From Sinanaerobacter chloroacetimidivorans (lineage in GTDB: Bacteria > Bacillota > Clostridia > Peptostreptococcales > Anaerovoracaceae), in contig NZ_JAGSND010000006.1 of NCBI RefSeq assembly GCF_018128545.1, positions 62,001 through 126,000 on the forward strand: a stretch of DNA of 64,000 nucleotides, read 5' to 3'. Below the pieces are notes generated by a model. It saw only the letters and a program-made list of their open reading frames with translations. It ran no database searches and was not told where the DNA came from. Below, piece after piece: positions 1 to 8,563 of this stretch. The position numbers and the translations under genes are program-made. Position 1 is the stretch's first letter, and each line of letters opens with the position of its first letter.

Positions 1-1234
1 TCAATTGGGAAAGGTCTTTCCCCTGAGCCCTGAAGCCTTTTCTGAACCGTAAATGACTGATACAGATGCCCAACCAGGTAATGAATCCAGTCAAGCCCGT
101 TGCGTTGTAAAGCCATGTGTAAACAACGCTGTCGCCGGCCAGGGAAGACAGGAAGCACAAGCAGGATACCAAAGCGGTAATCAAAACTGCAAAAACGGGT
201 ACACCTCCTTTGCTTACCTTCCCGAGGAAACGGGGGGCTTTTCCATCCTGGGCCATAGAGTATAAAAGTCTGCTTGCTATATACAAGGTAGAATTTCCGC
301 AGGATAAAACCGATGTCAATATGACAGCATTCATCAGAGATGCGGCTATTGCAAGACCTGCTCTTTCAAAGATCAGCGTAAAGGGACTTACGGCTACGTT
401 TTCTATGGAACTTTCCAGAAGATTAGGATCCGTATAGGGAAGCAGCGTAGCCACCACCAAAATGGCCCCTATGTAAAACAGCATAATTCTCCAGAAAACA
501 TTATTAATTGCCTTGGGAACAGTCTTATCCGGATTTTCACACTCCCCTGCCGCCACTGCGGTGGCTTCCACACCGATAAAGGAAAATCCGGCGATCATCA
601 GGATGCTGAAGATGGCATAGCCGCCTCCGACAAAGGGCGCTTCTTCAATGGTCCAATTCTGAAAACCTACGGATTCACCGCTGAAAATTCCGATGATCAT
701 CAAAACGCCTACAATCAGGAAGATAATAATGGTAACGACTTTGATACCGGCAAACCAGAATTCGGCTTCACCGAAAATCCTGGCAGAGAATAAATTCAGT
801 CCAATAAGAATGATTAGAAATAGTGCGCTCCACATGGCCGAATCACTGTCAGGCAGCCAGAATTTAATAATAATCGAGGCAGCCACCAATTCCACCGCAA
901 TGGTCATGGCACTGCAGTACCAATAATTCCAGCCCATCATAAATCCGAAGGCTTTGTCTACATATTTGGTAGCGTAAGATTCAAATGCACCCGGAACCGG
1001 CGTATAGGTGGCCATTTCTCCCAAAGAATTCATAATAAAAAATACCGCCAGGCCTATAATTGCATAGGCAATTACGCTTCCCGCAGGTCCTGCTGTTTGA
1101 ATGGATGCGCCGGTAGCTACAAAAAGCCCCGTTCCGATGGCGCCTCCGATGGCAATCATATTCATGTGCCTGGCCTTCAGTTTACGTTGGAGCTTTGCTG
1201 AATCCTCAGCATATTTTCCCATTTTTTGCTGCAT
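1..1234 (-). CDS. Amino-acid permease, APC superfamily (3' end beyond window)
   Basis: Secondary transporter importing an amino acid across the cytoplasmic membrane. The N-terminus reads MQQKMGKYAEDS, followed by the helix-1 signature IGGAIGTGLFVATG typical of the AAT branch of the APC superfamily, then repeated long hydrophobic helices to the window edge. About 411 codons are present and the C-terminus is missing. The ATG at 1234 has an AAAGGA site 8 bases upstream; an in-frame ATG at 1222 is a weaker alternative. It lies downstream of, and on the same strand as, the dimethylargininase-like gene, so arginine, citrulline or a methylated arginine are plausible substrates, but this is inference from context only. 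Confidence 0.85.
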   Translation of the reverse strand, partial: MQQKMGKYAEDSAKLQRKLKARHMNMIAIGGAIGTGLFVATGASIQTAGPAGSVIAYAIIGLAVFFIMNSLGEMATYTPVPGAFESYATKYVDKAFGFMMGWNYWYCSAMTIAVELVAASIIIKFWLPDSDSAMWSALFLIILIGLNLFSARIFGEAEFWFAGIKVVTIIIFLIVGVLMIIGIFSGESVGFQNWTIEEAPFVGGGYAIFSILMIAGFSFIGVEATAVAAGECENPDKTVPKAINNVFWRIMLFYIGAILVVATLLPYTDPNLLESSIENVAVSPFTLIFERAGLAIAASLMNAVILTSVLSCGNSTLYIASRLLYSMAQDGKAPRFLGKVSKGGVPVFAVLITALVSCLCFLSSLAGDSVVYTWLYNATGLTGFITWLGICISHLRFRKGFRAQGKDLSQL

Positions 1235-1266
1235 TCAGTATCATTCCTTTCTTTTCTTAGCTCGCC

Positions 1267-1320
1267 CAATTTGTGAAACAAATTGTCGGCAAACTTATGC
1301 AAAGAAATCACAAATTGTGG
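1267..1320. repeat. Two AT-rich dyads upstream of the permease
   Basis: CAATTTGT-GAA-ACAAATTG (1267-1285) and CACAAATTGTG (1310-1320) share the core ACAAATTG. They sit between the permease start and the upstream gene, where an operator would be expected. The binding protein is unknown; the nearby GntR regulator is a candidate. Confidence 0.35.
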
Positions 1321-1380
1321 ATTTGTAGATTTCTACTGCTCTTTATAATAAGCGATAACGGCAATTTTTTCACCCCGGAA

Positions 1381-2151
1381 TTAAAATCTGAGGGACAGGC
1401 AGCTCAATCCGCCGTCCAGTTTTCTGTATTCCGAGGTATCAACGAGCAGAGTTTCATATCCCGCCTCTTCTATGGCCTTGGTCACCTCAGGGTAGCCCTC
1501 CGGAACAATTACTTTATCATTGACCCAGATACAGTTTGCTGCATAAGCTTCTTCTTCCGGAATCAGAATTTTCTTAAACGGTTTAAAATCATCCTTCTCA
1601 ACAAATTCTCCTGCCACCAGCATGGTATTGTTTTCTATGTAGTTTACTCCGGTTTTCAGGTGAAGCACTTTTTCCAACGGTACTTCTGACCCGGTTAAGC
1701 CAAATCGCTCAAGGATCTCAATAAACTGCCGGATCCCTTCTTCATTGGTTCTTGCTGATCGGCCCACATAAAAATGATCTCCCACCATCATCACATCTCC
1801 GCCTTCCAACGTTCCCGGAGATTGAATGTAAGCAATTTTCTCTTCCGTATAAAATTTTTTAATTACCGGGATCATGGATTCCACTTCCTTATTGCGGGAA
1901 GCTGCTCCGGGGTTGGATATGATGGCACAGTTTCTTGTAAGAACCGCCGTATCCTCCACAAAACAGGAATCCGGGAAGCCCTCGTCCGCAGGCAGCACCA
2001 AAACCTCCACGCCGCATTGCTTCAAAGCCTCAATATACGTGTCATGCTGCTTCAGCGCCAGTTCATAATCCGGTTTCCCCAGCTCCGGCGCAGAGGTAAT
2101 TCCTTCCGTCATGGCTTTGCATGGTCTTTTTACAATAACATTCTTAAACAT
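1381..2151 (-). CDS. Dimethylargininase / amidinotransferase-family hydrolase
   Basis: Guanidine-modifying enzyme of the DDAH/arginine deiminase superfamily, which hydrolyses (methyl)arginine to citrulline plus an amine. The 256-residue protein has the family catalytic elements: the acidic motif FVEDTAV, a catalytic His in HLKTGV, and the C-terminal nucleophile Cys251 in GGLSCLSLRF. Its length fits DDAH rather than the ~410-residue arginine deiminase. The start MFKNVIVKRP is chosen because AAAGGGG lies 9 bases upstream; an ATG 11 codons earlier has no such site. It is flanked by an amino-acid permease and a GntR regulator on the same strand. The exact substrate (methylarginine, arginine or agmatine-like) cannot be read from sequence alone. 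Confidence 0.8.
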   Translation of the reverse strand: MFKNVIVKRPCKAMTEGITSAPELGKPDYELALKQHDTYIEALKQCGVEVLVLPADEGFPDSCFVEDTAVLTRNCAIISNPGAASRNKEVESMIPVIKKFYTEEKIAYIQSPGTLEGGDVMMVGDHFYVGRSARTNEEGIRQFIEILERFGLTGSEVPLEKVLHLKTGVNYIENNTMLVAGEFVEKDDFKPFKKILIPEEEAYAANCIWVNDKVIVPEGYPEVTKAIEEAGYETLLVDTSEYRKLDGGLSCLSLRF

Positions 2152-2208
2152 TCTTTCAGTCCCCTTTCTATTTATATTATTCACAACAATGTATAATTAT
2201 TAATATAT

Positions 2209-2236
2209 AATATATTATATACAGTATATGTGTCAA
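2209..2236 (-). promoter_or_regulatory. Promoter of the dimethylargininase gene
   Basis: On the minus strand TTGACA (2236-2231) is followed after 16 bases by TATATT (2214-2209). The spacer holds ATACTGTAT, a small dyad that could be the site of the neighbouring GntR protein. Confidence 0.45.
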
Positions 2237-2288
2237 CACCTCAGATTATCGTTTTAAAAGAATTTTTTGGTCTGTTTTTTAAATAAAA

Positions 2289-2325
2289 AAAAGCAATTCA
2301 TCTTTGTTCTGGACGAATTGCTTTT
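2289..2325 (-). terminator. Intrinsic terminator of the GntR gene
   Basis: An 11-bp perfect stem (AAAAGCAATTC / GAATTGCTTTT) follows the GntR stop, and on the minus strand runs into a stretch of T residues. It separates the regulator from the dimethylargininase promoter. Confidence 0.8.
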
Positions 2326-2346
2326 CTACAAAATAATTTAAAGTTT

Positions 2347-2994
2347 CTACAGACTTTCCATATATGCTTTTTGGGCATCCCAATGGACATTCCTCATATA
2401 CTCCTCAAGTTCCTTCGAATTTTTATTCCTGAAAAGACCGAGCATTTCTTTATGCTCTTCATTGGTTGCAAACAAGACCTGCCGGATCTTATCCGGAGAA
2501 TCCGGTTCATAATCCTTTTTCAGAAATTTCTTTTTCAATTGCATCAGGATCTGTGCTAAGCTTTTGTTGGGACAAACGGAAAGGTATACGTTATGGAATT
2601 CCTCCTGCAGCTTGTAATACATTCCGTAGTTACCCGTATCAATGGCAAGATCCATACTGCCGATATAATATTCCATCTCTTTCACATTTTGTTCGGTAAG
2701 ATGATCACAAGCCAGGGAGGCAGCAAGCCCATCCAATACACCAATGATTAAATAGGTCTCTTTTGCTTCATCAACACTCAAATGCTTGATGACAAAGCCC
2801 TTTCTCGGAACATTTTCTAAAAGTCCCTCGGAAGAAAGCTGAATCAATGCCTCCCTCACAGGTGTTCTGCTGATATTCAGCTTTTCGGAAATGCTGTTTT
2901 CATTTACCTTTTCTCCCGGCAGCAGATTTCCTCTATTGATTTGATCTGCAATATAATTATAAACATGATCTTTCAGGGTTAAAAACTCTTCCAT
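2347..2994 (-). CDS. GntR-family transcriptional regulator (FCD/FadR-type)
   Basis: DNA-binding metabolite sensor. Residues ~1-70 form a winged helix-turn-helix with the GntR pattern (LLPGEKVNENSISEKLNISRTPVREAL), and the remaining ~145 residues form an all-helical FCD-type effector domain. The 215-residue length is usual for the FadR subgroup. The start MEEFLTLKD is preferred because AAAGGGAG lies just upstream; an earlier ATG 20 codons upstream lacks a site. The gene has its own terminator and lies upstream of the dimethylargininase and permease genes on the same strand, so it likely controls them in response to a guanidino compound or amino acid. That role is inference. Confidence 0.88.
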   Translation of the reverse strand: MEEFLTLKDHVYNYIADQINRGNLLPGEKVNENSISEKLNISRTPVREALIQLSSEGLLENVPRKGFVIKHLSVDEAKETYLIIGVLDGLAASLACDHLTEQNVKEMEYYIGSMDLAIDTGNYGMYYKLQEEFHNVYLSVCPNKSLAQILMQLKKKFLKKDYEPDSPDKIRQVLFATNEEHKEMLGLFRNKNSKELEEYMRNVHWDAQKAYMESL

Positions 2995-3264
2995 ATGCTC
3001 CCTTTCTTGTCTTCCCAATTTTCCGAAACTGCAGACTCCAGTGCCTTGTAACATCTAATTGCTGCAACATTTAAGAGTTACAGAGGACTAGGTAAAGTAT
3101 ATCGCTTTTCCTTCCTATTTTCATTATCTTTTTTCAAATATAGGTAATTTTGTCTGAAGATCCTGTTTTTTTATGCTATAATTATTGTTTAGATCAAACC
3201 ATTCTCTCAGCATTTGTTTTGTTCTGCGAGCATCTCATATATGGCTGGTATTTAGGAGGCATTC

Positions 3265-3942
3265 ATGAATTATAAAACAAAAACAATTATGGTCTGTATC
3301 GGACTCATCCTTAACGGCATTGCGGTCAGTTTCTATCTGTTATCCGGATTTGGGGCAGATTCCATCAGCGTTTTTAACGCCGGGCTTGCCAATACCTTCG
3401 GCATTACGGTTGGTTTGGGAAGTTTGGCTTTTTATTTTATCGTTATCGTTGTTACCGCTTTCGTCGATCGGCATTATATCAGCGTGGCAACAATCTTATC
3501 CCTGATCATTGTGGGGCCTTCCATCGATATTTTCATGAAATTATTTTCTCATGCCGTGACTCCAGAGTCCCCCATGATCATCCGGCTGCTCTTTTTTACC
3601 ATGGCTTTTTTATGCCTGGCCTTTGCAGTGGCTTTGTATCTTTCAGCGAATTTCGGAATTTCTGCGGCAGATATGATCCCTGTGATCGTTGCAGATAAAG
3701 CGCACCTGCAGTTCCGGTATTGCAAGATTGCCTTTGATATCACCGTAGTGGTGATCGGCTTTTTTCTGGGAGGAGCCTTCGGGTGGGGAACCATTTTTAT
3801 GGCCATCTGCAACGGGCCTACCATCCAATTTTTCAGAAACCAAATCGAATCCAGGCTGGTCGCTCCGTTAATCCAAAAAGAAAATTCACAAGATTTACAA
3901 GATGCACAAGATGTAGAGGAAACAGAAAAGGCGTGCAAATGA
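3265..3942 (+). CDS. YczE/YitT-type integral membrane protein
   Basis: A 225-residue protein with about five or six hydrophobic helices, starting MNYKTKTIMVCIGLILNGIA and containing the repeated glycine-rich turns (GFGADSISV, NFGISAADMIP) of the YczE family. The molecular function of this family is not established. An AGGAGG site precedes the ATG. The acidic, hydrophilic tail after residue ~205 is cytoplasmic. Its stop overlaps the next gene's start by four bases (ATGA), so the two membrane proteins are translationally coupled. Confidence 0.75.
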   Translation: MNYKTKTIMVCIGLILNGIAVSFYLLSGFGADSISVFNAGLANTFGITVGLGSLAFYFIVIVVTAFVDRHYISVATILSLIIVGPSIDIFMKLFSHAVTPESPMIIRLLFFTMAFLCLAFAVALYLSANFGISAADMIPVIVADKAHLQFRYCKIAFDITVVVIGFFLGGAFGWGTIFMAICNGPTIQFFRNQIESRLVAPLIQKENSQDLQDAQDVEETEKACK

Positions 3943-4823
3943 AACTTATACAAAAAACAAATTTCACATTCACAATGAAACAAAAAGGGATTTTACTGAT
4001 GCTTCTATCTGCATTATTATTTTCTGCTATGCAGATCGTCATCAATCTCACAGGCGATCTTCCGCTTATGGAGCAGGTCTTCTTCCGGAACATCGTCAGT
4101 GTCCTTCTTTGCTATCCTATTTTAAAAAGGAAGGGGCTTTCCATCTTTGGCGAAAAACACCAGCAGCCTCTGCTTTTTATGCGTTCCGGCTTTGGGTTAT
4201 TGGGCCTTGTCTCCCTGTTTTATGCAGCATCCCGGGCAAACCAGGCCGATATCACGATTCTGAGCAAGCTTTCCCCCTTTTTAGTCACTCTGTTTGCTTA
4301 CCTTTTTTTAAAAGAGAAAATTGCCCGAATTCAAATTCCGGCACTGATTATTGCTTTCGGCGGGGCATTTTTAGTGGCAAATCCAGCCTTTCAGTCCAAT
4401 TTATTTCCTTTGTTTATGGCGTTTTTATGTGCAATTTTCTCCGGTATTACCTTTACTCTTTTGGCTTATTCCAAAGACAAAGCAGATGTTATTACCGTCA
4501 TTATGCATTTTTCGTCCTTTTGCGTGGCCGTCTCCATTCCTTTTATGGTCATGAATTTTGTAGTCCCCGATCTGAAGGAGTTTGTTTTCCTAACCTTGAT
4601 CGGCTTATTTGGCTCTTTTGGCCAGATCGCACTCACCTATGCCTATCGTATGGCTCCGGCCTCCGAGGTTAGTATTTATAACTATTCCGGCATTGTGTTC
4701 TCCATGATCATGGGTTATTTCATTCTCGGCGAAGCCATTTCCCACACCTCATTCCTGGGAGGTGCTCTGGTAGTCCTTGCTTCCTTGCTCACTTACCGCT
4801 ATTCTCCTCAGGATGCAAATTAA
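3939..4823 (+). CDS. EamA/DMT-family metabolite transporter
   Basis: A ten-helix drug/metabolite transporter made of two EamA repeats, probably an exporter. The protein is 294 residues with the helix-1 pattern LLMLLSALLFSAMQIVINL and a second repeat starting near residue 150 (LFPLFMAFLCAIFSGITFTLLAY). I start it at the ATG overlapping the previous stop (ATGA); an internal ATG at 3975 (MKQKGILL) is possible. An open frame extends about 50 codons further upstream but lies wholly inside the previous gene. The substrate is unknown. Confidence 0.82.
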   Translation: MKLIQKTNFTFTMKQKGILLMLLSALLFSAMQIVINLTGDLPLMEQVFFRNIVSVLLCYPILKRKGLSIFGEKHQQPLLFMRSGFGLLGLVSLFYAASRANQADITILSKLSPFLVTLFAYLFLKEKIARIQIPALIIAFGGAFLVANPAFQSNLFPLFMAFLCAIFSGITFTLLAYSKDKADVITVIMHFSSFCVAVSIPFMVMNFVVPDLKEFVFLTLIGLFGSFGQIALTYAYRMAPASEVSIYNYSGIVFSMIMGYFILGEAISHTSFLGGALVVLASLLTYRYSPQDAN

Positions 4824-4833
4824 TTTGCTCTTG

Positions 4834-4863
4834 TTGACGAAAAGAAAGAAACCGTTATATAAT
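4834..4863 (+). promoter_or_regulatory. Promoter of alr
   Basis: TTGACG (4834-4839) and a perfect TATAAT (4858-4863) are separated by 18 bases, about 100 bases before the alr start. This suggests alr is transcribed separately from the upstream transporter pair. Confidence 0.6.
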
Positions 4864-4964
4864 CAATTTCGAAAAACGATACCAGTTAAAAAACCTTGTA
4901 TGAGTAACTGAGATTTTAAGCGATTCATCAAGGGTAAAATTGACTTTGAAAGGAAGCTATATTT

Positions 4965-6095
4965 ATGTTCAAGGAAGCAATCAGACCGGCTTGGGCAGAA
5001 ATCAATTTAAGCAATATCGATTATAATATCAAGCAGATTATCAATAAAGTCGGGAATAAGGAAATTATCGGCGTTGTCAAGGCAGACGGCTATGGTCACG
5101 GAGCTTTAGCGGTTTCCCAGGTATTATTGGACAATGGTGTAAAAACTCTGGCGATTGCCACCCTGCAGGAAGCCATTGCTTTAAGGGAAGGCGGAATCAC
5201 CTGTCCCATTATTATGCTGGGTGTTACTCCGGAGCTTTATGCCGATGTTCTGCTGAAGTACGACATCACTCCGGTGACTGCCTCTTTTGAGAATGCAAAA
5301 GCCATTTCCATAATGGCAGAAGAAGCTGGTAAAACAGTAGTGGCCCTTGTGGCAGTAGATACGGGAATGGGCAGAATCGGGTTTCTGCCAAACGATCAGA
5401 GTGCTGAGGAAATTCTGCAGATCAGCAAGCTTCCCAACTTGAAAATCAAGGGGATATTCTCCCATTTTGCCACCGCCGACGAAAAGGATAAAACCTATGC
5501 CAACGCACAGTTATCCAACTATGAAAAGTTTTACGACAAATTAAAAAGCAATGGCCTTGACATTGCCTTCCGTACCTTTGCCAACAGTGCGGCTATCATG
5601 GAAATCCCTGCTTCACATTTTGATGCAGTAAGGCCTGGAATCATTCTTTATGGGTGCTACCCCTCTGCCGAGGTGGATAAAAGCCAGCTTTCCATAAAGC
5701 CTGCCATGTCCGTAAAAGCGAATATTATTCATCTCAAAAAAGTAGACGCCGGATTCTCCGTAAGCTACGGAAGAAAGTTCACGACGGAGAAGGAAAGCCT
5801 CATTGCAACCCTGGCCCTTGGTTATGCAGACGGTTATCCCAGATATCTGTCCGGAAAAGGGCGTGTCATCGTCAATGGCGTATATGCTCCCGTGGTGGGC
5901 AATATCTGCATGGATCAGTGCATGGTGGATGTTACACAGGTACCTGATGTAAAGCTGGGGGACGAAGCGGTTCTCATGGGAAGCCAGGGTGATTTAACCA
6001 TTCTGGCAGATGAAATCGGAGAAAAGACCGGAACCATCAACTACGAAATTGTCTGCGCCTTCGGACAGCGCCTGCCGAAAGTCTATGTAAAATAA
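4965..6095 (+). CDS. alr: Alanine racemase
   Basis: PLP enzyme interconverting L- and D-alanine, supplying D-Ala for peptidoglycan. The 376-residue length is normal. Lys39 in VVKADGYGHG is the PLP-binding lysine. The second catalytic base is the Tyr in VSYGRKF near residue 265, and the C-terminal domain has the conserved GNICMDQCMVDVT motif. The ATG follows AAAGGAAG. The gene is framed by its own promoter and a strong terminator, so it is a single-gene unit. The catalytic residues are all present. Confidence 0.97.
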   Translation: MFKEAIRPAWAEINLSNIDYNIKQIINKVGNKEIIGVVKADGYGHGALAVSQVLLDNGVKTLAIATLQEAIALREGGITCPIIMLGVTPELYADVLLKYDITPVTASFENAKAISIMAEEAGKTVVALVAVDTGMGRIGFLPNDQSAEEILQISKLPNLKIKGIFSHFATADEKDKTYANAQLSNYEKFYDKLKSNGLDIAFRTFANSAAIMEIPASHFDAVRPGIILYGCYPSAEVDKSQLSIKPAMSVKANIIHLKKVDAGFSVSYGRKFTTEKESLIATLALGYADGYPRYLSGKGRVIVNGVYAPVVGNICMDQCMVDVTQVPDVKLGDEAVLMGSQGDLTILADEIGEKTGTINYEIVCAFGQRLPKVYVK

Positions 6096-6102
6096 GATAA
6101 AG

Positions 6103-6150
6103 AAAGAAGCCAAGGATCATGATATGCTTATCATAACAGGCTTCTTTTTT
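6103..6150 (+). terminator. Intrinsic terminator of alr
   Basis: The stem AAAGAAGCC / GGCTTCTTT encloses a ~25-base loop and ends in a run of T residues just after the alr stop. It also lies between the convergent alr and diguanylate cyclase genes. Confidence 0.8.
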
Positions 6151-6157
6151 TCGTTTC

Positions 6158-8071
6158 TCAGCGGCTGCTTACCTTCATCAATTCTTTGGGGCCACAAAAG
6201 GAAAATGTGCCTTTTCTAACATTTTTACAAGTATATAAAGCCCTGTCCGCCGCTTCATAGAGCTCCTCATAGGTCGTGCCATCTTTATCATAAATGGCGA
6301 TACCAATGCTTGCAGAAACAGAAATCTGTTTATTTCCTCCAATATCTTTATCCTTGAAAATTTCACAGACTGCTTTTGCTTTATTTGTAATGAAATCCAA
6401 GCTTTCTATATCCTTCACCAGAACCATGAATTCATCCCCGCCGATTCTGCCTTTTATGTCTGTTGACCGGAATATTCTATTAATGGCTGTACCCATTTCG
6501 GATATGATAAAATCTCCCTGCCGATGACCGTGATCGTCATTGATCAATTTAAAGTCGTCAATATCTATGATAAAAATTGCGTGGGTTCCGTTACGTCCTT
6601 CACCCTTCAGATAAAGGTTTATCATATCCTCGGTAGTCTGCTTGTTATATACACCCGTGGCGGAATCCATAACAGCCAGTTCTTTAAAGCGTTCCATTTC
6701 CATCTTCTTATCATTGATATCTTCAATCTTGCCGATAACTCGAACGAGCCTGCTGTCATTGTCAAAAATTCCGGTCAGATAAATATGTACCCATATATAT
6801 TCGCCATCTGCCCTGACAATACGGACCTCCGTTTCACACAGGTGCTTCTGTTCTTTCATACTCTCATACATTTCAACGAGCCTCAGCAAATCATCAGGAT
6901 GGATGTAATCTCTTTCTAAAAATCCCAGAAAACCGCGTTTTCTTGGTTCGTAACCGAAGGTTTTTTTAAAGTTTGATGTATGGTAGTAAGTTTTTGCAAC
7001 GGTATCATACTCAAATATAATATCATTACTCTGCTCCATGATCATACGATAGCTCTCATCGTTGACAGACTGCTGTTTCAAACGATATTCCAATCGCTTG
7101 ACATTCTGGCTGCGAATATAACTAAAGTACATTCCCATAGTACCCAATATGATGACAAGATAGATCAGCGAGGGAATCAGATCGCCATATATTGCATGAA
7201 ACTGAACTTTTACAGTCTGGGCAGGAATCAGTGTTATCAAAAACCATTGATTGATTCCCAATGGATGATAGCTTACATAAAGATCTTCACTGCCGCTTGT
7301 ATACCGAAGGACTCCGTCCTTACCCCCAAGGATATCTTTTTTCAGTTGTTCACCGGCTTGTCCTTCCAGATTCCACCCTTCGGCTATCCTCGCTAAAGCA
7401 TTATCATATTCTTTGCTGCCGGATAGCTTCCCGGGAACAAAAACTGGATTTCCATTCGCATCGGCAAGCAAGGTATGATTTTGGTCGTCCAAGTTTTTCG
7501 GCCAGGCAAGATTGCGAAAGAAGCTCCCGGAATAATAAGCAACAAGGACCCCTTCCACATTGTCATTTTTGTAAATCGGCACCCCATATACAAATATGGT
7601 GTCCTTCCCCATTTTCCGGGAGTTGTCTGCAGCTGCAAAAGCTTCTCCCGAGAACAGATTCTGTATGTAAGAGTTATTAGCGGATAAGATCGAGGCTCTT
7701 GCTTCCTCGTTCAGAATGGTTTTTTCAGGCATGACTAGGTCACCATTTTTCAGAATGATATTGTACTCAAGGAAATCCTGGTTCTTTTGTTCAGTAATGA
7801 TTTTGGCAATTTCCTCAGAGCGTAGCTCCAGTTTCTCAATAGTGTGGGATAGAACATCAAGATCTTTAAATTTTTCATTGATCTGATGGTTGATTATTGA
7901 TGCGCTTTGTAAAGAAAATACCGAAAGATAAGACTGACTTGTCTCATTTATTTTTTGTTCCATATATTTAGATTGGGCAATGGATAATGTAAAAATCAAG
8001 ACAACACAAAGAGTAGCTATTACGCATTTCACAACTATCCTCTTCTCGATCTTCTGCATTTCTGACTTCAA
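6158..8071 (-). CDS. Membrane diguanylate cyclase (dCache-PAS-GGDEF)
   Basis: Makes the second messenger c-di-GMP in response to an extracellular signal. Layout (counted from an ATG at 8101): TM helix near 20-43, a ~260-residue extracytoplasmic Cache-type sensor, a second TM near 300-322, a PAS domain around 345-460 ending in the PAC-like VRADGEYIWVHIY, and a GGDEF domain from ~480. The active-site motif GGDEF is intact near residue 552, and RSTD lies five residues before it, matching the RxxD product-inhibition site. Start choice: a TTG at 8071 has AGGAGG 8 bases upstream, while the ATG at 8101 has no good site; an ATG at 8059 is also possible. No EAL domain is present. Confidence 0.9.
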   Translation of the reverse strand: MKSEMQKIEKRIVVKCVIATLCVVLIFTLSIAQSKYMEQKINETSQSYLSVFSLQSASIINHQINEKFKDLDVLSHTIEKLELRSEEIAKIITEQKNQDFLEYNIILKNGDLVMPEKTILNEEARASILSANNSYIQNLFSGEAFAAADNSRKMGKDTIFVYGVPIYKNDNVEGVLVAYYSGSFFRNLAWPKNLDDQNHTLLADANGNPVFVPGKLSGSKEYDNALARIAEGWNLEGQAGEQLKKDILGGKDGVLRYTSGSEDLYVSYHPLGINQWFLITLIPAQTVKVQFHAIYGDLIPSLIYLVIILGTMGMYFSYIRSQNVKRLEYRLKQQSVNDESYRMIMEQSNDIIFEYDTVAKTYYHTSNFKKTFGYEPRKRGFLGFLERDYIHPDDLLRLVEMYESMKEQKHLCETEVRIVRADGEYIWVHIYLTGIFDNDSRLVRVIGKIEDINDKKMEMERFKELAVMDSATGVYNKQTTEDMINLYLKGEGRNGTHAIFIIDIDDFKLINDDHGHRQGDFIISEMGTAINRIFRSTDIKGRIGGDEFMVLVKDIESLDFITNKAKAVCEIFKDKDIGGNKQISVSASIGIAIYDKDGTTYEELYEAADRALYTCKNVRKGTFSFCGPKELMKVSSR

Positions 8072-8259
8072 GATCCATTCCTCCTCATAGTAGTAAAACA
8101 TACCCTGTTAATACCATTTTATTCCGAATAACTGTAAAAGTCAAACCAAAAGAAAGCTCTATTTTTGTTGAAGTTTAGCACAATTTCTATATTTTATAGG
8201 AACCAAGTCATAAAACAGTCATAAGTAAATTTTTTCCCCCTCTCCAGGGAAAAAACATA

Positions 8260-8288
8260 TTGATTTTCCAGGAGATTACTGATAAGAT
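8260..8288 (+). promoter_or_regulatory. Promoter of the cobalamin-riboswitch transcript
   Basis: TTGATT (8260-8265), a 17-base spacer and TAAGAT (8283-8288) place the transcription start about 15-20 bases before the riboswitch. A separate hairpin (TTTTTTCCC / GGGAAAAAA, 8230-8255) lies just upstream of the -35 box; its role is unknown. Nothing else is seen between 8102 and 8260. Confidence 0.55.
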
Positions 8289-8308
8289 GATAGCGTAATT
8301 TCATAGCA

Positions 8309-8471
8309 GTTTTATGTTCCGTCCCTCCCACAGAGGGTCGGCTAAGAGGGAAGCAGGTTCAAGTCCTGCGCGGTCCCGCCGCTGTAAGCGTGTAGTTATT
8401 TTCAGATCCACTGAATTTTTCGGGAAGGAGAAAATAATGGCAATACGCAAGCCAGAAGACCTGCATAAAAC
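8309..8471 (+). promoter_or_regulatory. Cobalamin riboswitch (long, classical form)
   Basis: Cobalamin-sensing RNA element. Visible conserved blocks are the core GGGAAGCAGGTTCAAGTCC, then GCGCGGTCCCGCCGCTGTAA, and the B12-box-like GCCAGAAGACCTGC. The closing helix P1 is visible as GTTTTATG (8309-8316) pairing with CATAAAAC (8464-8471). It is followed after ~50 bases by an intrinsic terminator, so high cobalamin should stop transcription of the surface protein gene downstream. Recognition is by the conserved blocks; a covariance-model scan would settle the class. Confidence 0.88.
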
Positions 8472-8523
8472 GAGAATCACACCAACGGGCAATTGGTTAA
8501 TGATTTCACTGCAGTAAATACGG

Positions 8524-8551
8524 AGCTGCGGCTTTTTGGCCGCAGCTTTTT
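8524..8551 (+). terminator. Riboswitch-controlled terminator
   Basis: A 9-bp GC-rich stem (AGCTGCGGC / GCCGCAGCT) with a small T-rich loop is followed by five T residues. It lies ~50 bases after the cobalamin aptamer and is the likely expression platform. Confidence 0.8.
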
Positions 8552-8563
8552 GATTGCCTTTAG

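Noticed and set aside
3783..3938. N-terminal extension of the EamA transporter
   Set aside because: It lies wholly inside the YczE gene and an ATGA overlap provides a normal coupled start at 3939.
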